Below, in pieces: positions 1 through 8,825 of a stretch of DNA of 64,000 bases. This DNA comes from WLWS01 sp047638675 (GTDB lineage Bacteria > Pseudomonadota > Gammaproteobacteria > Eutrophobiales > Eutrophobiaceae): the NCBI GenBank assembly GCA_047638675.1, contig JBLIML010000003.1, forward strand, positions 28,413-92,412, in the 5' to 3' direction. How positions within the stretch are numbered: position 1 is the first letter of the stretch; each line of letters opens with the position of its first letter. The translations under genes and the position numbers were made by a program. The notes below the pieces were generated by a model. That model had not been told where the DNA came from, ran no database searches, and was given only the letters and a program-made list of their open reading frames with translations.

Positions 1-2
1 CC

Positions 3-248
3 CGACACCTCAAGGAAAACCTGCGGGTGTTCGACTTTTCCCTGGATGAAGAGGATTACAAGCAACTCAATGCCATTCTTGCCGAAAACATCGGACCTAA
101 GGGAGACATCTATAGCGTAGACAGGGAAGAGAATCGAGATGCACTGGAGGAACCGAAAACGGAATACTTCGATGTGGAGGGCGGCAAGTTGATAAAGAAG
201 ACCCGTGAGCCCGTCACTGTATCCGAACCCTATGGCCATCATATATAG
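3..248 (+). CDS. Aldo/keto reductase, C-terminal part (5' end outside window)
   Basis: The reading frame is open from the first bases of the window, so only the last 81 codons are visible. The stretch RHLKENLRVFDFSLDEEDY followed by a helix-rich acidic tail is typical of the C-terminal end of aldo/keto reductases, NADPH-dependent carbonyl reductases with a TIM-barrel fold. The catalytic Asp-Tyr-Lys-His residues would lie upstream and cannot be checked. A GTG at 27 could be mistaken for a start, but the coding signal continues upstream of it. The family is fairly secure; the substrate is unknown. Confidence 0.7.
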   Translation, partial: RHLKENLRVFDFSLDEEDYKQLNAILAENIGPKGDIYSVDREENRDALEEPKTEYFDVEGGKLIKKTREPVTVSEPYGHHI

Positions 249-271
249 GAACAATAGTAGCTAATTAAATA

Positions 272-527
272 GGGTCTTCAGTAGAATCTGTGGGTTAACA
301 GGAAAGGCAGATAAATAACACCGTCATTCCCGCGTGCTTTTGGCGGAAATCCAGTTAAACAATTGATTCAATTTATCTCGTCCCAGCATTTACACAACGG
401 GATACTCACTCATCCTGGTTCCTCTTTCTCCATGGATTCCCGCCAAAAGCACGCGGGAATGACGAGCTTTGTTTTTCCAAGCTTAAAAGAATATTATATT
501 TTCACCCACAGATTCTGCTGAAGACCC
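272..527. mobile_element. MITE-like element, copy 1 (256 bp)
   Basis: Both ends carry the same inverted repeat of about 24 bp, GGGTCTTCAG(T/C)AGAATCTG and onward to GTGGGT, with one mismatch. The element is bracketed by a perfect 8-bp direct repeat ATTAAATA at 264-271 and 528-535, the signature of a transposition event. Inside is a second long inverted repeat: CGTCATTCCCGC and following near 331-356 pairs with its complement near 434-464. No ORF is present. Two shorter relatives lie at 22106-22255 and 22685-22810. A non-autonomous element moved by a transposase encoded elsewhere is the best reading. Confidence 0.88.
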
Positions 528-691
528 ATTAAATAATACCTTGGCCTGCTACTATTCTCAAACGTCTAAGCGCGCGCGAAACAGTTGAGATATTCTAACG
601 GTTATAAGCTTGACGCAAGAGATCATGAAAAGCTGGTTTATGTAATGCGTAAGTATGGTCGGATACAAAAAAATTGGATCTGATTGGCACA

Positions 692-1855
692 CTATGCACT
701 GACACTCCGCGATAACGATAACCTGAAAATCAAAACCAGGCTTAACCCTACAAATCCACAACAAAGCCACAGAGCCAAATTAATGTTGTCTGGTGAATAA
801 ACACTCGCCACCATTGCCGGACCAAGTGCAAGACCAATACCGACGAAACCATTAGTACTGGCAACCAGCCGCCCGGTGGTATCGACAGATGCAATACACG
901 CCAGCATATAGGGCAATACGAAATTCCACGCAAAGTTGAATATACATGCTGCAATAATGTACGTGGAATATGTGATTGAAGTAGTGAGAATGCTTATGCC
1001 CACTATCGTAAGAATATGCCCTGTTAAAACTGGTAGAAATCGGCCATATTTGGCCGTAAGTATCGTTGCAAGCCCTGCACCCAGTAGACCCAGAACGGAA
1101 GATATTGCAAGAGCATTCCCTATCAATTCACCACTTAATCCTGCACCATCACCTAAACGTTCTATGTATGCCCAAACCCCGGTGACACCAATGTAGTATG
1201 ACAGCATTGAAATCAAACCAAGCAGTGCCCAGAAAAGTCTTCTGTATTCTGTAGGGGTGTAAGCTGTCTTATTAACATCTTGTTTTCCATACTCGGGGAG
1301 GTAGTGAACAAAGAAGCTGAAAATAAGCATTGCTAAAGCAATAGTCCCGTAAGCAAAACCCAATCCAAGAACCGGTAGTATTCGTGATAAGAGTACAATA
1401 GCAATAGTCTGGTAGAGTAAATTCCCCATGATTAAAAAACCAAAACCTCTATCCGGGTCTTTCATCAAGTGAATTGTCACGATGCATATAACCATACACG
1501 TACCTGCAAAGGTACCTGTGACCAATCGCAGTAATAAAAGTAATTCAAAACTGTCAACCAGGATGGTGCCCAAATTACCTATAGCTACAGCAATCATTGC
1601 AACCCGCGCAACTTTCCGCCAGTTTATTTTCCCTACCCACCATAATGCCAGCAGACTACCGAGCCCCATACCCCCGAGGTCCGCAGACATCACGTATCCA
1701 GCCTGTGCTTCTGAAAAACCCAGTTGAGTTACAATTGCGCCGACAAGTACTGGTGCCTCTAAAAGAATAGCAGCACCAAACGCACCCAGAAGAACAATGA
1801 ATGCGATTGTCTTAGGACTATTTACTTCATATTGGTTAATATTTTTTGTCGTCAT
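692..1855 (-). CDS. MFS transporter
   Basis: A 387-residue, very hydrophobic protein with about twelve predicted membrane segments, the usual size for a major facilitator superfamily permease. The first helix (about residues 15-40) is followed by a loop with LGGMGLGSLLALWWVGKINWRK, resembling the helix 2-3 motif A region of MFS drug and metabolite exporters. It lies alone on the minus strand between MITE copy 1, which sits just past its 3' end, and the transposase remnant. The substrate cannot be deduced. Proximity to the amidohydrolase and hydantoinase genes makes a role in uptake or efflux of a related compound possible but unproven. Confidence 0.8.
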   Translation of the reverse strand: MTTKNINQYEVNSPKTIAFIVLLGAFGAAILLEAPVLVGAIVTQLGFSEAQAGYVMSADLGGMGLGSLLALWWVGKINWRKVARVAMIAVAIGNLGTILVDSFELLLLLRLVTGTFAGTCMVICIVTIHLMKDPDRGFGFLIMGNLLYQTIAIVLLSRILPVLGLGFAYGTIALAMLIFSFFVHYLPEYGKQDVNKTAYTPTEYRRLFWALLGLISMLSYYIGVTGVWAYIERLGDGAGLSGELIGNALAISSVLGLLGAGLATILTAKYGRFLPVLTGHILTIVGISILTTSITYSTYIIAACIFNFAWNFVLPYMLACIASVDTTGRLVASTNGFVGIGLALGPAMVASVYSPDNINLALWLCCGFVGLSLVLIFRLSLSRSVSA

Positions 1856-2004
1856 ATCGATCAGAACGTGCGTTGAAATTTATTGTAAATGCAAGCATGT
1901 TGTTCATAAAAATGTAGTGAGTGCTGTGCTATGGATATTAGTAAATGAAAAAAATTCCCAGACTTTTTTCATTTAATGCTATGCCATTAGCAATATCTTC
2001 CAGG

Positions 2005-2127
2005 TACGTTTGTCATTCTTCACCTCGCATGTACTTCCAGTACAAGCCGAATCTTTTCCTCAGAGGAATACTTCTTAGGGCTACGACGACGTATACCTTT
2101 AACCAACTTCTCGTGATTATTGTCCAT
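2005..2127 (-). pseudogene. IS3-family transposase OrfA remnant
   Basis: Read on the minus strand from ATG at 2125-2127, a 35-codon frame gives MDNNHEKLVKGIRRRSPKKY followed by SSEEKIRLVLE. This is the classic N-terminus of the helix-turn-helix OrfA of IS3-family insertion sequences (KxYSxEEKIRIVLEGLRGE). The match breaks after VLE. A one-base shift restores a MRGEE-like continuation, then a stop follows. Only this scrap survives; no OrfB integrase is present. It marks an old IS insertion between the MFS and amidohydrolase genes. Confidence 0.7.
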
Positions 2128-2130
2128 AAT

Positions 2131-2168
2131 GAGACTTCTATTTATAAGTTTAACTTATCAGAAGTCTC
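2131..2168. repeat. Near-perfect hairpin next to the transposase remnant
   Basis: GAGACTTCT at 2131-2139 pairs with AGAAGTCTC at 2160-2168, and an inner pair ATAAGT/ACTTAT continues the stem, giving a long imperfect palindrome. It lies a few bases upstream of the OrfA remnant start. It could be part of the old IS end or an operator or terminator for the flanking genes. No poly-T tract follows it. The rest of 1856-2333 shows no intact gene. Confidence 0.5.
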
Positions 2169-2333
2169 TTCTGGAAACCCGTCAATTCTGTCTCATGTGC
2201 TTCGACGGGAAACAGGCAGGATTGCAGGTTATGAGTCAATAGACTAATATTATTACGGATTAGTTAACACCTGGCTGCAAACTAATATTTTCAGTGTCAA
2301 TTGATGTGGCATAAATATCCGGAGAGTCTTCTG

Positions 2334-3797
2334 ATGAAACTAAATATCCTCAATAATTTAATTACTTTTCGTTCGCTTTTTATGTCCGTAACTTTGGTAG
2401 CCTGGTCTGGACTAGCTTTGTGTCAGGGAGAAATCGTCCTGAAAGGTGCAACCTTGATTGATGGTACAGGAGCTCCTCCCTTGCTTAACTCAATTATTGT
2501 AATAGATGGGGACAGGTTCAAGCGGATCGGTTCAACTAATAAGCATATAAATATTTCCAAAAACGCAAGAATTATAGATGTTAGCGGAAAATATATCGTC
2601 CCTGGATTAATGGACGCAAATGTTCATCTCTTTCGTGATGTCTCTATTGAATTCATTGCGAGGTACGAGGACAGACTTGAAGAGTTAATTACTGAAGGAG
2701 CGCAAATTGCACTAAAATACGGACTCACGACGGTCTTTGATTCATGGGGTCCACTCCAACCGCTTATGAACGTCAGGGATCGTATTAATAGAGGCGAAAT
2801 ACCAGGCAGTCGGGTGTATGTGGCCGGAAATATAGTCGGGCTAAGCGGTCCGTTCGGTAGGGATTTTAATGCTGTTGGAGGTTGGATTGCGCCTAAAACT
2901 TTCGTGAATCGTATTAATGCATTATTTGAAGAAAATACCGGGCCTCAACTCTCTCTTCTTAGCCCTAACGAGCTAAGAGGTGAAATCAGGAAGTATGTCA
3001 ATCGTGGCATTGATTTTTTAAAGTATGCAGTGAATGGACATGATTGCGGGGGGTGCTCCGGCTTTCCAGAGAAATTGAATTTAGGTCATGTTCTGTTGTT
3101 TACTCCCGAGGCACAGGATGTAATCGTTGATGAAACTCACAAAGGAAAAATAACAGTACAAACACATACCAGTACTGTTGTGGCCTTGCAGCAGGCTGTC
3201 GATGCAAGGGTTGATATGATGCAACATTGCGCCATTACCGGAGAAACTCCTATTCCGGAAGCATTAATTAATCAAATGCTTGAATCTAAAATATTCTGTG
3301 CCGTTCAACCCAGGACTTCGAAGCGAATTAAGGCCGAAAGCGAAAATCCAACTCTGTTTCAGCGAACACCAAAAATGCTGAATGTTTGGCATGAAAACCA
3401 GGTCAGGCTTATGAAAGCAGGGGTGCCACTTCTTCTTGCGACTGATGCCGGGGTTGCCAATCCGATAAAAACCGAGGTGGAAGCAGATCACAAGGAGTTC
3501 GATGTCGAACATCCGGAGATGCTGGGTGAAGCGCATTTCATCTGGTTCCGGGCAATGAGTCAAAAAGGAATGAAGCCGATGCAATCAATTGTTTCCGCGA
3601 CCAAAAATATTGCGGCCGCATATGGAAAACTAAAAGATCTGGGAACGGTGGAAAAAAACAAACTGGCAGATCTAGTCATTCTCAATAAAAATCCCTTAGA
3701 CAATATCGAGAACATGAGGAGTATCAATATGGTAATCAAGAACGGTGAGATTGTTGATCGTGGGGCATTACCCATTAAACCAATATTAACTAAGTGA
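2334..3797 (+). CDS. Secreted amidohydrolase-family protein
   Basis: A 487-residue metal-dependent amidohydrolase of the imidazolonepropionase/prolidase-like group. A hydrophobic signal segment (about residues 10-30, ending ...SGLALCQG) suggests export. The N-terminal beta domain (EIVLKGATLIDGTG) leads to PGLMDANVHLF, where the usual DxHxH metal motif reads DANVH, so the first metal-binding His is Asn. Other expected ligands are visible: Lys in FLKYAVNG, His in TVQTHTST and MMQHC, and Asp in LATDAG. The start at 2334 is preceded by GGAGAG at 2321-2326; TTG and ATG starts at 2301/2304 are less convincing. It overlaps the next gene's possible GTG start. Substrate unknown. Confidence 0.82.
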   Translation: MKLNILNNLITFRSLFMSVTLVAWSGLALCQGEIVLKGATLIDGTGAPPLLNSIIVIDGDRFKRIGSTNKHINISKNARIIDVSGKYIVPGLMDANVHLFRDVSIEFIARYEDRLEELITEGAQIALKYGLTTVFDSWGPLQPLMNVRDRINRGEIPGSRVYVAGNIVGLSGPFGRDFNAVGGWIAPKTFVNRINALFEENTGPQLSLLSPNELRGEIRKYVNRGIDFLKYAVNGHDCGGCSGFPEKLNLGHVLLFTPEAQDVIVDETHKGKITVQTHTSTVVALQQAVDARVDMMQHCAITGETPIPEALINQMLESKIFCAVQPRTSKRIKAESENPTLFQRTPKMLNVWHENQVRLMKAGVPLLLATDAGVANPIKTEVEADHKEFDVEHPEMLGEAHFIWFRAMSQKGMKPMQSIVSATKNIAAAYGKLKDLGTVEKNKLADLVILNKNPLDNIENMRSINMVIKNGEIVDRGALPIKPILTK

Positions 3798-3808
3798 GCC
3801 GTAAAAGG

Positions 3809-4369
3809 ATGAACAATAAATTGATAGTTAGAAATACTTTATTAAAAGCTTCGCTTTGGATGTTTCTTATATTACTGAGCCGCATATGCCTTGCCGAACC
3901 CCAATTTTCTGGAAACGATATGGGGGTAAACACAACAATGCATTTAGAAAACGATGTTCGAACAGAAATTGAGGAAATGCACCAATTCTTTGTCGACTGG
4001 TTTAGCGGAAAAGCTGAACAGTCAGTATTTGATGAATTTACCGCTCGCTTTGATAGCAACGTTAAATACATAGGTACCAATGGTTCTTTGCTTGATCGGG
4101 CTGCGTTATTAGATTTTCTCGGTGGGGCTCGGGGTATAGGCTCTGATTTCCGTATCGCGATTCGAGATGTCAAAGTACAACAGCTGTCTGATTCCCATGT
4201 AATAGCGACTTATACGGAATGGCAGCGTCATGCAACATTCTCCGATCGCCCTGAAAATGGTCGCCTCACTACAGTGGTTTTATCGATGTCGAAACCATTC
4301 CGTTGGTTACATATTCATGAAACCTGGTTGCCTGAGGTGATTTATAAAGCAGGTTCCTATGATTTTTGA
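3809..4369 (+). CDS. Exported NTF2-like (SnoaL/DUF4440-type) protein
   Basis: About 186 residues. A hydrophobic leader (about residues 5-28, ending LSRICLAEPQ) looks like a signal peptide. The remainder has the length and alternating pattern of an NTF2-like alpha+beta cone: a helical start (IEEMHQFFVDWFSGK), a 'F..RF...V.YIGTNG' strand, 'DRAALLDFLGG', then strands ending in WLHIHETWLP. Such proteins bind small hydrophobic molecules, and some are isomerases or cyclases. It starts 12 nt after the amidohydrolase stop, so the two are probably co-transcribed. An upstream GTG at 3794 overlapping the amidohydrolase is possible, but AAAAGG just before 3809 favours the ATG. Function inferred only at fold level. 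Confidence 0.7.
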   Translation: MNNKLIVRNTLLKASLWMFLILLSRICLAEPQFSGNDMGVNTTMHLENDVRTEIEEMHQFFVDWFSGKAEQSVFDEFTARFDSNVKYIGTNGSLLDRAALLDFLGGARGIGSDFRIAIRDVKVQQLSDSHVIATYTEWQRHATFSDRPENGRLTTVVLSMSKPFRWLHIHETWLPEVIYKAGSYDF

Positions 4370-4797
4370 TGTTGGCATCAACATCCAGGCTATCGAGTCT
4401 ATAATATCTCAATGACATAGTATGGTGGGGTTGGACATGATTGACCGTCTACGTTGGATAAGTGGAACATTACGTTATAACTGGTAGGACTACCAAAAAC
4501 CTCAATTAATAAACTAAGAGGAAAATTTAAAGTTTAAAAATATTGTTCGACTATATACACACGATGAATGGTTCTTGTATAGACGAGTGTGATGACTTGG
4601 CAGTAGGTCTATATCCTAATAACAGGACAGAATTTCACCTTGATTCAACGAGAGTACCAGAGTGCATTTTTGGATGTTCAAGTAGGTAAAGCGAAAGGGT
4701 AATTGTTCTGCACTGTTCTCGAACTATTAAAAAGCTTTTTTAGCGATTTCCGGATTTGTCACCCCAGTACCCACGAACCGCCTCAGATATGTATTGC
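4370..4797. other. Intergenic stretch with no recognisable gene
   Basis: About 430 bases between convergent genes. Short frames on either strand have no plausible start signal or protein similarity. A short palindrome, AAAAAGCTTTTTT near 4731-4742, could form a weak hairpin but is not a convincing terminator. Nothing else was seen. Confidence 0.5.
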
Positions 4798-5781
4798 TTA
4801 TTCAAGCTTTATCACAATTTTCCCTGTGCTAAGTCCATCGGCAATAGTTTGTAGTAATCCAGGCGCTTCATCAAACCTGCCAACCGTGGAAATGCGGGGT
4901 TTTATTTTACCTGTCCGACACAGTTCCTGAATTTGTTTGTGTGCGTTGAGTACCTCTCCTCTTTTTTTTACCGGGTAAGCTGAACCCCAGGAATGTCCTA
5001 TGATGGTTTGATTTTGCGCAACGATATTTACGATAGAAACTTGAGGTTCTTTTCCGCTGGCCCAGCCGATCGGGACAATTCGTCCATTGGTAGCAAGACA
5101 TTCAAGTGATTGGTCAAATACAGCCCCACCAATTTGGTCAAAAATAACATCTGCACCGCGACCATCGGTGGCCTGATTTATTTCGGAAACAAAATCGTCA
5201 TTTTTGTAATCAATGGCCAAAGCCACACCTTCCTCTCTGCACACATCCAGTTTTACCTGATTACTGGCAGTTGCAAATACCTTCGCCCCTGCCAACAGGC
5301 CAAGCTGAATCGATGCCGTTCCCACGCCACCGGCACCGGCATGAACAAGAAGAGTTTCGCCGGCCTGAAGATTTGATTTCTGCAAAGCGAAGTAGGCAGT
5401 TTGATAGGTAACAAGCAAGCTTGCCGCGAGATGATCTGCGATATCATTTGCAAGCGGATAAACAAATTGAGCTGGAACGACCGTAGTCTCAGCTAATGAG
5501 CCTGATGCAAGTGGCTGCAGGGCGACAACGCGCTGACCATGCGACATGTCTACATTTTCCCCACAAGTTCTGATTGTTCCTGCTAGTTCTACGCAAGGTA
5601 TGAAAGGTAAATCAGGATTTACCGGATAGACCCCTCTACAGGTCATCACATCCAGGAAATTAAGGCCAACTGTGCTGACGTCAATTGTGACTTCATCCCG
5701 ACCCGGCACAGGTGGATCAAGCGTGCACAATGTTAATACATCACTCGGCTCACCAAATTCATGTACTTGCCAGGCTCTCAT
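4798..5781 (-). CDS. Zinc-independent MDR oxidoreductase (quinone oxidoreductase-like)
   Basis: A 327-residue medium-chain dehydrogenase/reductase of the NADPH:quinone oxidoreductase type. The N-terminal GroES-like domain (about 1-120) contains the GLNFLDVMTCRGVYP segment typical of QOR enzymes. The Rossmann motif is HAGAGGVGTASIQLG (about 145-160). The structural and catalytic zinc cysteine pattern of alcohol dehydrogenases is absent. It is the last gene of the minus-strand operon, 10 nt after the NCS1 permease. A reductive step on a ring-opening product is plausible. The substrate is not predictable from sequence. Confidence 0.83.
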   Translation of the reverse strand: MRAWQVHEFGEPSDVLTLCTLDPPVPGRDEVTIDVSTVGLNFLDVMTCRGVYPVNPDLPFIPCVELAGTIRTCGENVDMSHGQRVVALQPLASGSLAETTVVPAQFVYPLANDIADHLAASLLVTYQTAYFALQKSNLQAGETLLVHAGAGGVGTASIQLGLLAGAKVFATASNQVKLDVCREEGVALAIDYKNDDFVSEINQATDGRGADVIFDQIGGAVFDQSLECLATNGRIVPIGWASGKEPQVSIVNIVAQNQTIIGHSWGSAYPVKKRGEVLNAHKQIQELCRTGKIKPRISTVGRFDEAPGLLQTIADGLSTGKIVIKLE

Positions 5782-5791
5782 CGTTCCAAGT

Positions 5792-7075
5792 TTAGCCTCT
5801 AGTGGGGTTCAAATGAGAGCGCCATACAGCCAACATGATGTAACAAAGGGCTGCACATATCATGGAATCAAAAGCGGAAACTGTCGTTAATGTAATAATT
5901 CCATTGACACTTAATGCACCTACCGCAAAACCTGTACCCCAGGCTATGAATGCCGAATAGTTGTACCTGGGTAGCTCGCTCAGTTTTTCGACGGAGTAGT
6001 TTTGGCCGTTTACAAAAAAGAAATCACAGATATAGATACCACATAGGCTTGGGATGGAAATTCCCAAAATACTAATATAAGGGATAAATAGAGTAACTAC
6101 ATCGAATGTTGAAAGTATAGTGGCGAGGACACCAAATAGAGCAACACTCCACCAGAACTTCACCTGTTTAAATGATGCCGCCACAGATAGCCCTACCGAA
6201 TATAGCATCCCTACATTGCTCGACATTGTGGAGAAGATCAGGACAATCAGTGCGCCAACTCCAACGCCAAGAGACAACATGATTTTGATCAAATCTTGTT
6301 CCCCTGAAAGAATGCTGGGAATAGCAGTGACCGTCAGTACTATCGGGAATGATACTCCTAGTGCCAGATACACGGCAATAAGAGCACGCTTTTGATTACG
6401 CGCGTATCGAACATAATCAGGTAAGGTAACAATTCCACCGCTATAGGCACCGATTACAATAGACATAGCGCCACCAATACCCAGTGTCCCATCCCCCAGA
6501 CTATTCAGATCTCCGAGATCGCTCTGTGTTAATGATCTGTATGCGCCATATAACAAAATTAGCGCCAGTAAAGGCACCATTAGTAGCGCCATTTTTTCTA
6601 TGGCATGAAAACCATAGATGGTAACGCCGACCATAATCAAGCCACCAAGAACAGCAAGCCACTGTTTAGACATATTCATGTTGGCGACAATAGAAACGAT
6701 TTCCTGTGCGGCTGCGCCAAATAAGTTACATAAGATTGCGAACCAGCAAAACATGACTAGTGCAATTAGAAAATTAGGGAATCTGTATCCAATCGAGCCG
6801 AATGAATAACGGAGAATCAAATAAGTTGATAATTTGGAACGCGCACCGACCATGCCGGCAAAAACGCCGGTAACTGCCAGTATCTGACAACCAAGAATGA
6901 AACCGATTAGGCCAGGATAAAAGCCGGCACCATAGCTTATCTTCGATGCCATTAGAAAACCTGGTACTGCGATAGTGCCGCCGATAATTATAACAGCTAT
7001 ATGATAGGCGCTGGTTCCATCACTTTCCGGAACAGGCTGATGGGAATAATCGTCACCTGGTTGAAAATCAGCCAT
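5792..7075 (-). CDS. NCS1-family nucleobase/hydantoin permease (CodB-like)
   Basis: A 427-residue polytopic inner-membrane protein with about twelve membrane helices. The start (ADFQPGDDYSHQPVPESD) and the first helix (IIIGGTIAVPGFLMASK) resemble cytosine permease CodB and related NCS1 symporters, which carry cytosine, uracil, allantoin or hydantoins with H+ or Na+. It lies 20 nt downstream of the hydantoinase beta subunit, which makes uptake of the hydantoinase substrate its most likely job. Unusually, the sequence continues without a break into the MDR gene, suggesting one transcript. Substrate specificity is inferred from context only. Confidence 0.85.
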   Translation of the reverse strand: MADFQPGDDYSHQPVPESDGTSAYHIAVIIIGGTIAVPGFLMASKISYGAGFYPGLIGFILGCQILAVTGVFAGMVGARSKLSTYLILRYSFGSIGYRFPNFLIALVMFCWFAILCNLFGAAAQEIVSIVANMNMSKQWLAVLGGLIMVGVTIYGFHAIEKMALLMVPLLALILLYGAYRSLTQSDLGDLNSLGDGTLGIGGAMSIVIGAYSGGIVTLPDYVRYARNQKRALIAVYLALGVSFPIVLTVTAIPSILSGEQDLIKIMLSLGVGVGALIVLIFSTMSSNVGMLYSVGLSVAASFKQVKFWWSVALFGVLATILSTFDVVTLFIPYISILGISIPSLCGIYICDFFFVNGQNYSVEKLSELPRYNYSAFIAWGTGFAVGALSVNGIITLTTVSAFDSMICAALCYIMLAVWRSHLNPTRG

Positions 7076-7095
7076 TTCAATTCCTTCCTATCTGC

Positions 7096-8808
7096 TTATT
7101 CGATAATTTCATTTCGTAATCTAGCAGTCGCTTTTACGTCAACTTTTTCATCTTTAATTATCACCTTATAAATATTTTCTGCCGCATCCAGAGACACATA
7201 ATCATCCAGGAAGTCCTCAAGAACGAGTTGAGGATCGCGTTGTGTCGGAAGACCATAACCACCGCCTCCAGCAGACATACTCACTATATGGTCATCTGCA
7301 GCAACACTTGTCCGATAGGTCCCGACTGATTTAGATTTATCGGTATCAGGAAAAAGTAGCAAAGTATTAGGCTCGGAACTAAGTCCACCTTCCAATGACC
7401 AGGGAGGAGTTTTACTTTTCTTGGTTATTGAGAGGAAATGTCCAGGCCAGACAAATTTAATATCCCGGCGTATACCCAGACCACCTCTAAATTTTCCCGC
7501 GCCACCGCTATCACAACGTAGCTCCAGACAGTCAAATTGCATGCCTGTTTTAGACTCCATAACCTCTAGAGGTGTATTGCGCACCATAGTCGTCGAAATA
7601 TGGTTAAGTGCATTGGAACCATCATGATTAAAAGCGGCACCCCAGCCTACCGGTTCATTGTTACTAATCGCATAGGCACGACCACTGCGTGGTTCATTTC
7701 CATACATCATAAAACCGGGGACATCACCACCCGAACAGGCAGGGATCTTGTCTGGCATCGCCTGTGCCAATGCTTTGAAGATCAATTCCAGTGCAATCAT
7801 TGCCGACCAAACGGTGTATGTTGCTGAGGGGTAGACAGCATGAAAAATATTTCCAGGTGGAGCAATGACTTCGAGTGGTCTGAAACACCCTGCATTGCTG
7901 GGATGCGTTGGTGCTGTTAGTGTCTTTAAGGCAACCTTACACAATGTTTGTGTCAAACCGAATGGGATATTTACCGGCCCTCTAACAGCATTTGGGGATT
8001 CACTGAAATCTACTATAAATTTTTCGTCCTCGACAGTTACTTTCAGGCGTAAGGGAATAATTTCATCATCAACCCCATCGTCATCAACAAAGTCTTCTGC
8101 CTCCCAGCTACCGTTGGGGATATCCAACAATGCCTTTTTAGTAATTCTTTCGCCGTAATCAAGAATCTCCGACATTGCAGCCTTCAATACCTCACTACCA
8201 AATTTATGTTTGATTTGTTTTAATCGAGCAATACCTGTTTGCGTTGCGGCAACCTGTGCTTCCAGATCGCCGAGAACACTGTCCGGTAAACGAGAATTAA
8301 AGCGGATAAGATCCAGTATTTCTTTATCAGGTTCACCTCGCTTGTAAACTTTGATTGCAGGTAAGATTAAACCTTCCTGATGCATGTCCGTAGAATCAAG
8401 TACATAGCCCGGATCTTTGGCGCCCAGATCTATCCAGTGTGCGCGAATACAGGTGTAAGCAAAAGGCTCGTCTTCATTATCATCGAATACCGGAGCGAAT
8501 AAAGCGACATCAGCCGCATGGGCTGAACTCCAGTAGGGATAGTTAAGAGCAAGGATATCTCCCGGCTCCAGATTATCCTTGCCGACATGCTCAACGCCTT
8601 TTTTCAAAGCGTAATCATTTGCTCCAAGGAAAAAAGCCAGACCCGGCGCATCCGCTATTAGTTCCATATCACCACTGTATAAAGAGATACCAAAATCGTG
8701 GACTTCATATATTACTGGACTAAATGCGGTTCGAATCAATGTTCTCCGCATTTCTTCTGCTGCAGAACCAAGATAATTGTGAATGACGCTAACCGTTGAA
8801 CTTTCCAT
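7096..8808 (-). CDS. hyuB: Hydantoinase B / oxoprolinase beta subunit family
   Basis: A 570-residue protein of the hydantoinase B/oxoprolinase family, which pairs with HyuA to hydrolyse 5-membered cyclic amides such as N-methylhydantoin or 5-oxoproline with ATP. It shows the family's usual length and landmarks: an N-terminal region with AAEEMRRTLIRTAFSPVIYE, central FSESPNAVRGPVN, and C-terminal SAGGGGYGLPTQRDP. It starts 17 nt after HyuA. The homologous alpha subunits of acetone carboxylases are longer, so hydantoinase/oxoprolinase is preferred. The exact substrate is unknown. Confidence 0.88.
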   Translation of the reverse strand: MESSTVSVIHNYLGSAAEEMRRTLIRTAFSPVIYEVHDFGISLYSGDMELIADAPGLAFFLGANDYALKKGVEHVGKDNLEPGDILALNYPYWSSAHAADVALFAPVFDDNEDEPFAYTCIRAHWIDLGAKDPGYVLDSTDMHQEGLILPAIKVYKRGEPDKEILDLIRFNSRLPDSVLGDLEAQVAATQTGIARLKQIKHKFGSEVLKAAMSEILDYGERITKKALLDIPNGSWEAEDFVDDDGVDDEIIPLRLKVTVEDEKFIVDFSESPNAVRGPVNIPFGLTQTLCKVALKTLTAPTHPSNAGCFRPLEVIAPPGNIFHAVYPSATYTVWSAMIALELIFKALAQAMPDKIPACSGGDVPGFMMYGNEPRSGRAYAISNNEPVGWGAAFNHDGSNALNHISTTMVRNTPLEVMESKTGMQFDCLELRCDSGGAGKFRGGLGIRRDIKFVWPGHFLSITKKSKTPPWSLEGGLSSEPNTLLLFPDTDKSKSVGTYRTSVAADDHIVSMSAGGGGYGLPTQRDPQLVLEDFLDDYVSLDAAENIYKVIIKDEKVDVKATARLRNEIIE

Positions 8809-8825
8809 TTATATCAACCTGAGGT

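Noticed and set aside
271..535. CRISPR array suspected from the repeated CGTCATTCCCGC motif
   Set aside because: The motif occurs as inverted arms inside single elements, not as regularly spaced direct repeats with spacers.
1945..2247. Plus-strand 100-codon frame in the intergenic region
   Set aside because: It runs antisense to the transposase remnant and through the hairpin, with no family likeness or good ribosome site.
4731..4742. Terminator at AAAAAGCTTTTTT
   Set aside because: The palindrome is A/T only with almost no GC stem; too weak to support.
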